Below, piece by piece: positions 24,366 to 33,836 of a stretch of DNA of 64,000 nucleotides. Positions within the stretch are counted from its first letter, which is position 1. Every line of letters begins with the position of its first letter. The notes beneath the pieces were generated by a model. That model was not told the DNA's origin, searched no databases, and saw nothing but the letters and a program-made list of their open reading frames with translations. Source of the stretch: Aliivibrio finisterrensis (GTDB lineage: Bacteria > Pseudomonadota > Gammaproteobacteria > Enterobacterales > Vibrionaceae); assembly GCF_008933155.1 (NCBI RefSeq), contig NZ_WBVP01000008.1, positions 1 to 64,000 of the forward strand, read 5' to 3'. The position numbers and the translations under genes are program-made.

Positions 24366-26159
24366 TTAACTTTGAATTGATCCATATAGCGTTTGATACA
24401 GTCCTTGCTGTGTAACCAGTTCATGGTGTGTGCCAGATTGAGATACTTTACCATCATTCAGCACATAAATAGTATCGGCTTGTTTTACTGCACTTAAACG
24501 ATGAGCCACAATTAAGGTGGTTCGTCCAACTAAGAAGTCACTTAATGCTTTGTGCAATGCCGCTTCTGTTGCGGTATCTAAAGCAGACGTCGCTTCATCT
24601 AAAATAACAAATTTTGGATCAGTTAATACCATTCTGGCAATGGCTAAACGTTGTCTTTGACCACCAGATAATTTTACACCTTGACGACCAATTTGAGTCT
24701 CTAAACCATCAGTTAATTGAATTACTACGTCTTGCAGTTGGGCTACATCAAGCGCATTCCATAACGCATCATCTAAATAGTCAGAGCCTAGCGTTAGATT
24801 ATGCCTTAATGTATCGTTAAATAGTATAGGTTGTTGTAATACCACCGAGATCTGATTGCGAATTTTTTCAAATCCAACGTCTTGTGTATTGTGACCATTA
24901 AATAATATTTCACCATCAGTAGGTCGATATAACCCTAATAGCAGTTGAATTAATGTTGATTTACCACCACCGCTGGCACCGACAAGAGCAACTTTCTCAC
25001 CACCACGAATGGTTAATGATAAGTTATCTAAAACCTGGCGCTCATCGTTATAGCTAAAATTAATATTGTTAATTTGTATTTCAGTTGCACTATTTGTAGC
25101 AAATGGGTTGATTGTAGATTCTATTTTTGGCTCTTCATCTATGTGTAATAAATGATTGATACGCTTTAGCGCTGCCGAGGCACCATACCAAGAAAATTGA
25201 ATACTTAATAATTCTTGTATTGGCGAAAGCATTACCCAAAGATAACTAAATATGGCAAACATTTGACCAATACTTAAATCACTGAGTAATACCATGATCA
25301 TGGCTGCGGCTCTAAATAATTCAAAACCAAGTAAAAATAGAAGAAAAGAAAGGCGTCCTGCTGCTTCTGATTGCCATGTAAATTGGTCGGCACTGTGTCT
25401 TATGTCATCGGCTTGGTTTTTTAATTGGTCCAAAAATGCACGTTCACGATTTGACGCACGTAATTGATAAATACCATCTAAGGTTTCAATTAAACGCGTT
25501 TGAAAGCGCTCATAAGATTGGTTCTCTTTTCTTTTAAGATCTTTTACTCGGTTACCTAATTTTCGAGAGAAGTAGATAACAATAGGGTTTACTAAAAGAA
25601 TAAATAGACCAAGCTGCCAATTAATCCAAAGAAGGACGCCCGCTGTGCCAATAACGGTTAAAAAAGAGACAATAAAACGACTTAATGTTGGGCCAAGGAA
25701 CTTATCGATCGTATCTATGTCTGTAATAATATGAGAGTTAATACCACCGCTACCGCGTGATTCGTATTCTTTCATACTGATACGGCTTAATTTATCGAGT
25801 AACTGAAGTCGTATTTGGTAGGTAATGGTTTTTGACACTAAGCTAAATTGTCGTCCTTGATAGATATTGAGAACTTGGCTAATAATGCGCATTAAAATGA
25901 CCATGATGAGAACTAATAGGATATAACCTATAGGACCTTGCCAATGGGTAGGCAGCATTACATTTAATAGTTCAATACCCGTTGACGGTTTGTTTAATAG
26001 CACTTCATCTACCATCAGTGGCATGAGTAATGGAATTGGCACACTGATAAGCGTCGCGACAATGGCGATGATATTTGCTACAACCAAATGGCTTTTATAG
26101 ATTCTTGCTTGCCTAAATAGCCAATTCCAGTTAATTGTAGAGAGAGTAGCATTGTGCAT
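24366..26159 (-). CDS. ABC exporter half-transporter (fused permease-ATPase)
   Basis: The protein is about 597 residues, with an N-terminal six-helix type I exporter permease and a C-terminal ATPase. Walker A is GASGGGKST, the Q-loop is VVLQQP, the signature is LSGGQRQR, Walker B is FVILDEATSALD and the switch is AHRLS. It probably works as a homodimer; the substrate is unknown (lipid, peptide or drug). In-frame starts exist at 26198 and 26159; I chose 26159 because the residues from MHNATL onward look like the family start, but neither RBS is strong. It lies 17 bases upstream of letA on the same strand. Confidence 0.85.
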   Translation of the reverse strand: MHNATLSTINWNWLFRQARIYKSHLVVANIIAIVATLISVPIPLLMPLMVDEVLLNKPSTGIELLNVMLPTHWQGPIGYILLVLIMVILMRIISQVLNIYQGRQFSLVSKTITYQIRLQLLDKLSRISMKEYESRGSGGINSHIITDIDTIDKFLGPTLSRFIVSFLTVIGTAGVLLWINWQLGLFILLVNPIVIYFSRKLGNRVKDLKRKENQSYERFQTRLIETLDGIYQLRASNRERAFLDQLKNQADDIRHSADQFTWQSEAAGRLSFLLFLLGFELFRAAAMIMVLLSDLSIGQMFAIFSYLWVMLSPIQELLSIQFSWYGASAALKRINHLLHIDEEPKIESTINPFATNSATEIQINNINFSYNDERQVLDNLSLTIRGGEKVALVGASGGGKSTLIQLLLGLYRPTDGEILFNGHNTQDVGFEKIRNQISVVLQQPILFNDTLRHNLTLGSDYLDDALWNALDVAQLQDVVIQLTDGLETQIGRQGVKLSGGQRQRLAIARMVLTDPKFVILDEATSALDTATEAALHKALSDFLVGRTTLIVAHRLSAVKQADTIYVLNDGKVSQSGTHHELVTQQGLYQTLYGSIQS

Positions 26160-26256
26160 GGTGAGAATGATTCCTATTATTATCTTATCCATCGGCATTG
26201 CACTCAGTATAAATAGAGTCGCAAGTGATTGGTATAAATAGAGGAAAAATATAAAG

Positions 26257-26709
26257 ATGGAATTAAAGAATTACGAGCGATTAACACAGCAAGCGATAGG
26301 CTTGATTGATGGTGAAACGGATTTTATAGCAAATTTAGCAAACCTTAGTGCGCTATTAAATATGGAACTGGACGACATTAATTGGGTAGGTTTTTATCTA
26401 TTTAAAGAAAATGAATTAGTCTTGGGCCCATTTCAAGGTAAACCCGCTTGTATTCGAATTACGTTAGGAAAGGGGGTATGTGGCACAGCTTTTTCTACCA
26501 ACACAGTTCAACGTATTGATGATGTCCATCAATTTACTGGTCATATTGCTTGTGATGCAGCAAGTAATTCTGAAATCGTGATCCCATTTTATAGAAATGG
26601 CGTGTTGGCTGGAGTATTGGATATAGATAGCCCAAATATTGCACGATTTAGCGAAATTGATGAAAAAGGTCTGGTTGATTTCATGAAAGAAGCAGAAAAG
26701 AGGCTTTAA
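26257..26709 (+). CDS. msrC: Free methionine-(R)-sulfoxide reductase (GAF domain)
   Basis: The 150-residue protein is a single GAF domain of the fRMsr (MsrC/YebR) type, which reduces free L-methionine-(R)-sulfoxide in the cytoplasm using thioredoxin. The three redox cysteines C65, C75 and C99 have the same spacing (10 and 24 residues) as C84, C94 and C118 of E. coli MsrC. The flanking motifs NWVGFYLF and GKGVCGTA are also typical. It is divergent from the ABC gene and 105 bases before proQ, as in the E. coli order of msrC, proQ and prc. Confidence 0.94.
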   Translation: MELKNYERLTQQAIGLIDGETDFIANLANLSALLNMELDDINWVGFYLFKENELVLGPFQGKPACIRITLGKGVCGTAFSTNTVQRIDDVHQFTGHIACDAASNSEIVIPFYRNGVLAGVLDIDSPNIARFSEIDEKGLVDFMKEAEKRL

Positions 26710-26814
26710 TTTTCTTTCAGTAGTGGTTTTTCACGCTTAAGTATCTATAATAGTGGAATATCTTTACTAGAAATGAATCGAAATACGGCTTGAACCGTAC
26801 TATCAGGAAACTAC

Positions 26815-27444
26815 ATGGAAAACTCTGAAAAATTAGCGAACAGCAAAGAAGTAATTGCATACATTGCTGAGCGTTTCCCGAAATGCTTTATTTTAGAAGG
26901 CGAAGCTAAACCTCTTAAAATTGGTATCTTCCAAGATCTAGCTGAACGTTTAAGCGATGATCCTAAAGTAAGTAAAACTCAGCTACGTGCTGGTTTACGT
27001 CAATACACCTCTTCTTGGCGTTACCTTCACGGTGTTAAGCCGGGTGCATCTCGTGTTGATTTAGATGGCAACCTTTGTGGTGAACTAGAAGAAGAGCACA
27101 TTGAACACGCTAAAGCTACTTTAGATGAGAGCAAATCAAAAGTTGCTGCTCGTCGTAAAGAACAAGCTAAAAAAGTAAGAGAAGAAGCAAAAGCTAAGAA
27201 AACAGCTCGTGCAGCTACTCCACCTAAGCGTCGCCCTCAGCCAGCTGCTGCTAAAAAAGTAGAAAAGCCTGTTGAAACTCGTGCTCTAAACGCAGATGAA
27301 GTTACTGTTGGTAACAACGTAAGCGTTAACATGGGTAAAGGTAATATGCCTGCGACAATCGTTGAAATTAACAAGGATGATGTACGAATTCGCTTATCAA
27401 ATGGCCTTCAAATGGTTGTTAAAGCGGAGAATCTTCGTTCATAA
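26815..27444 (+). CDS. proQ: RNA chaperone ProQ
   Basis: The 209-residue protein has an N-terminal FinO/ProQ RNA-binding domain (about 1-120, with [21 protein letters not shown] recognised as F-P-x-C-F and P-L-K-I-G). A long basic, Ala/Lys-rich linker follows, then a C-terminal Tudor/KOW-like domain ([20 protein letters not shown]). ProQ is a global sRNA and mRNA 3'-end binding protein. The gene is 17 bases upstream of prc and cotranscribed with it, the same order as in E. coli. A TATAAT box at 26746-26751 is a plausible -10 element. Confidence 0.96.
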   Translation: MENSEKLANSKEVIAYIAERFPKCFILEGEAKPLKIGIFQDLAERLSDDPKVSKTQLRAGLRQYTSSWRYLHGVKPGASRVDLDGNLCGELEEEHIEHAKATLDESKSKVAARRKEQAKKVREEAKAKKTARAATPPKRRPQPAAAKKVEKPVETRALNADEVTVGNNVSVNMGKGNMPATIVEINKDDVRIRLSNGLQMVVKAENLRS

Positions 27445-27461
27445 AGGAGCACTCCCGACGT

Positions 27462-29480
27462 ATGAATTGTCGATTAAGAGTCTCGCTGATTGCTGCTGGC
27501 GTTATGCTAGCAGCTTCTGCGCACGCACTTGAAGCTAAGGTATTAGACGCCAAGTATTCTGAAACTGACTTACCAGTATTAACCGCAGAAACACAGCATG
27601 CTACTTCTAGTAAGCGTGTTACTTCTCGTTTTACCCGTTCTCATTATAAGCATTTCTCATTAGATGATGACTTTTCAGTTGCCATTTATGAGCGATACTT
27701 AGACATGCTTGATTATAATAGAAATATTTTTACTCAAGCTGATCTTACTTCATTCGCCCCGTTATCAACTAAGTTAGACGATCAATTAAAGATTGGGGAT
27801 TCCCAAGCGGCTTTTGATATCTATAATTTATCATTGAAGCGTCGTTTTGAGCGTTATGTCTACGCACTTTCTCTTTTAGATAAAGAGTTTGATTATACGA
27901 TTGATGAATCTCTTGAGTTAGATCGCACAGAAGCGGCATGGCCGAAAGATGAAGCTGAGTTAAATGAACTCTGGCGTAAACGTGTTAAGTATGATGCTCT
28001 AAACTTGTCAATGACAGGGAAAGATTGGCCTGAAATCCAAGAGATGTTAGGTAAGCGATATAATAATGCACTTAAGCGTTTGACTCAGAGTCATAATGAA
28101 GATGCGTTCCAACTTTACATTAACGCGTTTGCACGTGAAGTTGATCCTCATACCAGTTATCTATCTCCACGTAATGCTGAGCAATTCCAATCAGAAATGA
28201 ATCTTTCATTAGAGGGGATTGGTGCAGTATTACAGGCAACTGATGATTACACCGTAATTCGTTCATTAGTTGCAGGTGGACCAGCATTAGCAAGTAAACA
28301 ACTTTCTGAAGGCGACCGAATTATCGGTGTTGGTCAAGATGGTGAAAAAATTGTTGATGTTATTGGATGGCGTTTAGATGACGTAGTTCAACTTATTAAA
28401 GGACCAAAAGGGACAAAAGTGAATCTCGAGATCTTGCCAGAAGGTAAAGATTCAAAAAGTCACACTGTCACAATTGTTCGAGATAAGATCCGCTTAGAAG
28501 ATAGAGCGGTAAAATCTGAAGTGATTAAGCACGACGGCAAGAAAGTTGGGGTATTAGAAGTACCTAGTTTCTATGTTGGCTTAGCTGAAGATACGAAAAA
28601 ACAGATTGATGAGCTGAAAAAACAAGATATTAGCGGAATTATTGTTGATTTACGTAACAATGGTGGCGGCGCATTGACTGAAGCTACGGCATTATCTGGA
28701 TTATTTATTACTGGTGGCCCAGTAGTTCAAGTTCGTGATAGTTACGGTCGAGTAAATGTGAATGCTGATACTGATGGTGAGATCTCTTATACTGGTCCAA
28801 TGACAGTATTAGTGAATCGCTACAGTGCATCTGCTTCTGAAATTTTTGCTGCAGCAATGCAAGATTATGGTCGTGCTGTAATCCTAGGTGAAAATTCCTT
28901 TGGTAAAGGAACGGTTCAACAACATAGATCGTTAAATCATATTTATGATCTTTTTGATAAACCGCTTGGTCATGTTCAATACACAATCCAAAAATTCTAT
29001 CGAATTAATGGCGGTAGTACGCAAAATTTAGGTGTTGTGCCTGATATTGCATTCCCTACAGCGATTGATCCAAAAGAAACGGGTGAAAGTGTTGAGGATA
29101 ACGCACTTCCTTGGGACAGTATTAAAGCTGCAGAGTATGCACAAACCAATCAGATCAAAAATACGATTGAGCCATTAGCGAAAAAACATGCTGAACGAAT
29201 TAAAACGGATGAAGAATTCATTTTTATTCAGGAAGACATTGCTCGCTATCAAGCTGAAAAAGATATCACAACGATCTCATTGAATAAAAAAGTTCGTGAG
29301 ACAGAGAGTGATGAAGCAGATATTCGTCGTCTGAAACGAGTGAACGAGAGACAAAAACTTCTTAAAGAAGAAGGATTTAAAACTCTTGATGATATTCCAA
29401 AAGACTATGAAGTTCCTGATGCATATCTTGATGAAGCTGTCGCTATTACGATTGATTTAGCGCTAATGAATCAAAAATAA
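27462..29480 (+). CDS. prc: Tail-specific periplasmic protease Prc (Tsp)
   Basis: The 672-residue protein has a signal peptide (cleavage near AHA-LE at about 22), an N-terminal Prc-type helical domain and a PDZ domain (about 240-320, with GIGAVLQ and LSEGDRIIGVGQ). An S41 protease core follows with the serine region RYSASASEIFAAA and the catalytic lysine in SFGKGTVQQ. Prc degrades proteins with non-polar C-termini and trims cell-wall enzymes such as PBP3 and MepS. It follows proQ by 17 bases and ends at a terminator. Confidence 0.95.
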   Translation: MNCRLRVSLIAAGVMLAASAHALEAKVLDAKYSETDLPVLTAETQHATSSKRVTSRFTRSHYKHFSLDDDFSVAIYERYLDMLDYNRNIFTQADLTSFAPLSTKLDDQLKIGDSQAAFDIYNLSLKRRFERYVYALSLLDKEFDYTIDESLELDRTEAAWPKDEAELNELWRKRVKYDALNLSMTGKDWPEIQEMLGKRYNNALKRLTQSHNEDAFQLYINAFAREVDPHTSYLSPRNAEQFQSEMNLSLEGIGAVLQATDDYTVIRSLVAGGPALASKQLSEGDRIIGVGQDGEKIVDVIGWRLDDVVQLIKGPKGTKVNLEILPEGKDSKSHTVTIVRDKIRLEDRAVKSEVIKHDGKKVGVLEVPSFYVGLAEDTKKQIDELKKQDISGIIVDLRNNGGGALTEATALSGLFITGGPVVQVRDSYGRVNVNADTDGEISYTGPMTVLVNRYSASASEIFAAAMQDYGRAVILGENSFGKGTVQQHRSLNHIYDLFDKPLGHVQYTIQKFYRINGGSTQNLGVVPDIAFPTAIDPKETGESVEDNALPWDSIKAAEYAQTNQIKNTIEPLAKKHAERIKTDEEFIFIQEDIARYQAEKDITTISLNKKVRETESDEADIRRLKRVNERQKLLKEEGFKTLDDIPKDYEVPDAYLDEAVAITIDLALMNQK

Positions 29481-29512
29481 TGTATTAATAAGTATTATTG
29501 ATTCGTCATCTG

Positions 29513-29547
29513 AAACAGAAATCTACTTGGGTTTCTGTTTTTTTTTG
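29513..29547 (+). terminator. Rho-independent terminator after prc
   Basis: AAACAGAAA (29513-29521) pairs with TTTCTGTTT (29532-29540), followed by a long T run. Confidence 0.88.
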
Positions 29548-29758
29548 CCTGAACAACAGCAAAGTATGGTTTTTCATCTAGGATTATATTATGCCAATCA
29601 AAATAATACTAATCTCGATATCTAGATAACTCTTCTTTTTTCTTACCGATTTTTATTATGAAGTATTAGTGATCAGGTTTCTGTTTGGTGTTATACACGT
29701 ATTCATTCACAGGCTGTAATGCTTTTGAATGCTAAATGAATATGAAATGGAGCATTGT

Positions 29759-30427
29759 ATGAAAACAGTAATTTTATTTTTTATTTTCTTTTCTGCTACG
29801 TCTTTTGCTTCAAATGAAAGTATGAAAATAGAAGAACGTAGATCTCTGACTTATTTTTCAAATCCTTTTTTAATTGGTGATTGGTATTTCTTCAAGCCTG
29901 CTGATGTAGAAAATGATTATGATGTTCTACATATATCTTTAAGTTCAAATAATAAGTTTCGTATTGAAATGGTTGAGATGGCATCGAATACGGCGGAAGA
30001 GTGGGAAGGAAGTTTTGAAATTTCTCAAGACAGTATTCGTTTTGAAGGAAATGAAGATGAGTCTGAGATTTACGATTATCAAGTCAGTCATAATCGACTT
30101 TATCTTAATGGCGTTGAATTTTTTAAGGTAGTACCTGAACAAATTATCGGTTCTTGGAATTCTGAATTGGTCTCTGGTGAAGACATTATGGCAAGTAATG
30201 TGAAATCGTTAAACTTAAAGTTACGTTCTGATTTTATATTTTCACTTGAAGTGTTCTCACATACCGGAAAATCGAATCATCATATAGGCTATTATTATTT
30301 CGAGAATAATGATTTAGTTTTACTATATGAAGAGGGTGAGCAAGAATCAACTTTTTATATAACTGAAGATTTTTTAGAGATTAAAAATGATCAGTTTGGT
30401 ATGTACGCATTATTAGTAAGACAGTGA
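29759..30427 (+). CDS. Hypothetical secreted protein
   Basis: The 222-residue protein starts at the ATG at 29759, preceded by TGGAG; an in-frame ATG 30 bases earlier lacks a signal peptide in phase and is less likely. The N-terminus is a clear signal peptide (KTVILFFIFFSATSFA). The mature part is acidic and strand-rich with repeated patterns such as IGDWYFF...FRIEM...W.GSF and IGSWNSE...FSLEV...YYF, suggesting two copies of a small beta-barrel (lipocalin-like) module. I do not recognise a family. Base composition is more AT-rich than that of its neighbours prc and pepN, which may reflect recent acquisition. Confidence 0.7.
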   Translation: MKTVILFFIFFSATSFASNESMKIEERRSLTYFSNPFLIGDWYFFKPADVENDYDVLHISLSSNNKFRIEMVEMASNTAEEWEGSFEISQDSIRFEGNEDESEIYDYQVSHNRLYLNGVEFFKVVPEQIIGSWNSELVSGEDIMASNVKSLNLKLRSDFIFSLEVFSHTGKSNHHIGYYYFENNDLVLLYEEGEQESTFYITEDFLEIKNDQFGMYALLVRQ

Positions 30428-30585
30428 ATTACAAATAGAAGGGTATTGTGACTCTACGGATATAAATATGAGACTAAAGCTCTTTTTATTAACAAACCTG
30501 TTAGTTCTTATGCGAGAATAGGAGGGTTAACTAGTAACTATCACTCATTTTGTTTTTAAAGTGATAGACATCATAAGGATATATT

Positions 30586-33189
30586 ATGAGCCAACAACCC
30601 CAGGCTAAATTTCGCAGTGATTATCAATCTCCAGAATTCACCATTTCAGATATCGATTTAGTTTTTGATCTTGATGATACAAAAACATTTATTTCAGCGA
30701 CTTCAAAAGTACAACAACTAAAACAATCAACTGATCTTCTTCTTGAAGGGGAAGGGATGACATTAGTATCGTTGAAAATAAATAATGTAGTTCATAAAGA
30801 TTATACGTTATCTGATACGCAGTTAATTATTCATAATGTAAGTGGTGATTTTACACTTACAATAGTTACCGAAGTAAATCCACAAGAGAACACAGCACTT
30901 GAAGGTTTATACAAATCAGGTGATGGTTTCTGTACTCAATGTGAAGCAGAAGGTTTCCGTCGTATTACTTATTATATGGATCGCCCTGATGTATTGGCGC
31001 GTTTCACCACAAAAGTAATTGCAGATAAAGACTCATACCCTCATTTATTAAGTAATGGTAACCGTATTAGTCATGGTGATCTTGAAGGTGGAAAACACTT
31101 TGTTCATTGGCAAGACCCATTCCCAAAACCGGCTTATCTTTTTGCCTTAGTTGCTGGTAATTTTGACGTACTCACTGATACGTATAAAACTAAATCAGGT
31201 CGTGATGTTGCACTTGAAATCTATGTTGACCAAGGTAATTTGGATCGTACTCCTCATGCAATGACTTCGTTAATTAACTCGATGAAGTGGGATGAAGATC
31301 GTTTTGATCTTGAATACGATCTTGATATCTACATGATCGTAGCGGTTGATTTCTTTAACATGGGTGCAATGGAAAACAAAGGCTTAAACGTCTTTAACTC
31401 TAAGTTTGTATTAGCAAAACAAGAAACAGCAACAGACACTGATTATCTAGGTATTGAAGCGGTAATCGGCCATGAATATTTCCATAACTGGACTGGTAAT
31501 CGTGTTACTTGTCGTGATTGGTTCCAACTAAGTTTGAAAGAAGGCTTAACGGTTTTTCGTGATCAGGAGTTCTCTTCAGATCTTGGCTCGCGTTCAGTAA
31601 ATCGAATTAATAACGTTCGTATCATGCGTGGCCCACAGTTTGCAGAAGACGCAAGCCCAATGGCACATCCAATTCGTCCAGAAAAAGTAATAGAAATGAA
31701 TAACTTCTACACGCTTACGGTGTATGAAAAGGGCAGTGAAGTTATTCGTATGATGCATACCTTATTAGGTGAAGTGAATTTCCAAAAAGGGATGAAACTC
31801 TACTTTGAGCGTCATGATGGTACAGCAGCAACGTGTGAAGACTTTGTTTTGGCCATGGAAGATGCATCAGGCGTCGATCTTACTCAATTCCGTCGTTGGT
31901 ACAGTCAATCTGGTACGCCGACATTATCAGTAGTTTCTTCTTATGATGAAGTAGCGCAAGAATACACATTGACGGTGAAACAACATACACCAGCAACAGA
32001 AGAGCAGCCTGAAAAACTTCCATTACACATCCCACTTGATATTGAGATTTACGCGCAAGATGGCAGTGTTATTGAGTTACGTTGTAACAATGAAGCTATT
32101 GGTAATGTTCTTAATGTTACTCAAGAAGAGCAGACTTTTGTATTTCAACAAGTTGCAGAAAAACCAGTGGTCTCTTTACTTCGTGAATTCTCTGCACCAG
32201 TTAAATTACATTACGCTTACACAGATGAAGAGCTGATTTTCTTAATGGTTCGCGCGCAAAATGATTTTGCTCGTTGGGATGCAGGCCAAATGCTTTTGGC
32301 TAATTACATTCGTTCAAACATTATCAATATACAAAAAAATCAACCACTTGAATTATCAGATGCGCTAGTTGATGCGTTCCGTGGTGTGCTATTAAATACG
32401 GATCTAGAGCAGGCATTTATTGCTGAAATGTTTGTACTACCAAATCATAATGAGATCACAGGTTGGTTTGATACGGTGGATGTTGATGCGATTGATAAGG
32501 CACTTGGTTTTATTAAACAGACATTAGCAACAGAGCTTAAAGATGAGTTTTCTGCAATCTATCAGAGTCTAAAGCAGGGTGATTACTCTGTTTATCATGA
32601 TGCGATTGGTAAACGTGCATTACGTAATTGTGCGTTAAGTTATTTAGCCAAAACAGACATTGGTGAAGCGTTAGTTGAAGCACAATACCAAACTGCAGAT
32701 AACATGACAGATACAATGGCTGCGATGGTTTCTGCTAATTCAGCTGAACTTTCTATCCGTCAAACGTTAATGGATGACTTTAGTGATAAATGGTCACATG
32801 ATGGTCTAGTCATGGATAAGTGGTTCATTTTACAGGGTTCTAACCCAAGTAGTGATGCACTAACTACCATTAAAGCGACGATGGGTCATAAAGCATTCAG
32901 CCTGAAAAATCCAAACCGCACTCGTAGTTTGATTGGTTCTTTTGCTGCAAATAATGCGGTAAATTTCCATAGTAAATCAGGCGAAGGTTATGCATTCTTA
33001 GGTGATATCTTACTGGAATTAAACGAAAGTAACCCACAAGTGGCTTCTCGTTTAATTGATCCATTATTGAAGTTTAAGAAGTACGATAGTGATCGCCAGG
33101 ATCTAATGAAGGCTCAACTTCAGCGTTTAGCTGATCTTGATAACTTAGCCAAAGATCTGTTTGAGAAGGTAACCAAAGCGTTAGCATGA
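30586..33189 (+). CDS. pepN: Aminopeptidase N (M1 metallopeptidase)
   Basis: The 867-residue protein is close to E. coli PepN in length (870). The exopeptidase motif GAMEN is at 260-264 and the zinc site H296-E-x-x-H300 (HEYFHNW) has its downstream Glu in LKEGLTVFRDQEF. It removes N-terminal amino acids from peptides in the cytoplasm. The large C-terminal helical domain is present and complete. A terminator lies just after the stop. It is followed by a small DUF2835 gene. Confidence 0.96.
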   Translation: MSQQPQAKFRSDYQSPEFTISDIDLVFDLDDTKTFISATSKVQQLKQSTDLLLEGEGMTLVSLKINNVVHKDYTLSDTQLIIHNVSGDFTLTIVTEVNPQENTALEGLYKSGDGFCTQCEAEGFRRITYYMDRPDVLARFTTKVIADKDSYPHLLSNGNRISHGDLEGGKHFVHWQDPFPKPAYLFALVAGNFDVLTDTYKTKSGRDVALEIYVDQGNLDRTPHAMTSLINSMKWDEDRFDLEYDLDIYMIVAVDFFNMGAMENKGLNVFNSKFVLAKQETATDTDYLGIEAVIGHEYFHNWTGNRVTCRDWFQLSLKEGLTVFRDQEFSSDLGSRSVNRINNVRIMRGPQFAEDASPMAHPIRPEKVIEMNNFYTLTVYEKGSEVIRMMHTLLGEVNFQKGMKLYFERHDGTAATCEDFVLAMEDASGVDLTQFRRWYSQSGTPTLSVVSSYDEVAQEYTLTVKQHTPATEEQPEKLPLHIPLDIEIYAQDGSVIELRCNNEAIGNVLNVTQEEQTFVFQQVAEKPVVSLLREFSAPVKLHYAYTDEELIFLMVRAQNDFARWDAGQMLLANYIRSNIINIQKNQPLELSDALVDAFRGVLLNTDLEQAFIAEMFVLPNHNEITGWFDTVDVDAIDKALGFIKQTLATELKDEFSAIYQSLKQGDYSVYHDAIGKRALRNCALSYLAKTDIGEALVEAQYQTADNMTDTMAAMVSANSAELSIRQTLMDDFSDKWSHDGLVMDKWFILQGSNPSSDALTTIKATMGHKAFSLKNPNRTRSLIGSFAANNAVNFHSKSGEGYAFLGDILLELNESNPQVASRLIDPLLKFKKYDSDRQDLMKAQLQRLADLDNLAKDLFEKVTKALA

Positions 33190-33216
33190 TATTGATCTTA
33201 TCGTTATAGTGAAATC

Positions 33217-33250
33217 AAAGTGGTCAGTTTTTTTGCTGGCCATTTTTTAT
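33217..33250 (+). terminator. Rho-independent terminator after pepN
   Basis: AAGTGGTCAG and CTGGCCATTT form a 10-bp stem with two G-U pairs around a T-rich loop, followed by TTTT. Confidence 0.8.
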
Positions 33251-33295
33251 TTCAACGTCACAATATACACTCTAGCTATTAAAGATATTAAGAGA

Positions 33296-33520
33296 ATGAA
33301 TAAATTTTATTATTTTAGAATGAACGTGACTTATCATGCTTTTCTAAGTCATTATTTAGGTGTTGCAAGTACGGTTATGGTAATGACAGAGCAGGGACTA
33401 AAGCTGCAATTGCCTGCATCTCGATTCCGCTCATTTTTAACTCAATTAGGCGTTAAAGGTCGCTTTCGCTTAACGGTTGACCAAAATAATCGTTTTGTAA
33501 ATCTTGAGCAAGTAGGATAA
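33296..33520 (+). CDS. DUF2835 family protein
   Basis: The 74-residue protein fits the DUF2835 family: YYFRMNVTYHAFLSHYLG at the start, a LQLPASRFRSFLTQLG-type stretch, then GRFRLTVDQNNRFVNLEQV (recognised as P-A-x-x-x-R-x-F and G-x-F-R-L-x-x-D-x-x-N-x-F). The function is unknown. The frame is open further upstream to 33209, but that extension contains the pepN terminator, so the ATG at 33296 (preceded by AAGAG) is preferred. The position right after pepN is usual in this group. Confidence 0.8.
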   Translation: MNKFYYFRMNVTYHAFLSHYLGVASTVMVMTEQGLKLQLPASRFRSFLTQLGVKGRFRLTVDQNNRFVNLEQVG

Positions 33521-33836
33521 ACCTCTACATTAATCACATTTCTAACTATAAAGCCTCTAGCACATAAAAAAGTCATAACGTTTTATCTATATTATCCTTA
33601 CAATATGATGCGTATAAGCAGTATCAACTGCTACACTATATACCAATAGTAGTAAATAATATGTCATTCTAGCTTGTTAAAATACTCGATAGCTGCGTTG
33701 AAAGTTTTGATTGTAGAGTAACTACTTATCGAAAAATGTCGCCTTTTTTCAAGTATTTTTCCTTCGCTATTTCTGAACTCTTAATTACTGTTATTGATAA
33801 AATAATTCTAATCATAAGAAACGGAGCATTCGCTTT
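33521..33836. other. Intergenic region upstream of the NAD-GDH gene
   Basis: About half of this 316-base gap is the imperfect palindromic repeat at 33641-33800; the rest is AT-rich. The gdh promoter must lie here or within the repeat. No gene or RNA was recognised. Confidence 0.5.
33641..33800. repeat. MITE-like imperfect palindromic repeat (about 160 bp)
   Basis: The outer ~50 bases on each side are imperfect inverted repeats. The left arm begins TACCAATAGTAGTAA and ends AAAATACTCGA. The reverse complement of the right arm reads TTATCAATAACAGTAA and ends AAAATACTTGA, with matching TCA and TAGC blocks between. The core contains TAGCTGCGTTGAAAGTTTT. There is no coding capacity. The layout resembles short dispersed intergenic repeats of Vibrionaceae; only one copy lies in this window. 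Confidence 0.6.

Noticed and set aside
33209-33295. N-terminal extension of the DUF2835 protein
   Set aside because: The stretch encodes the pepN terminator hairpin, not family sequence.
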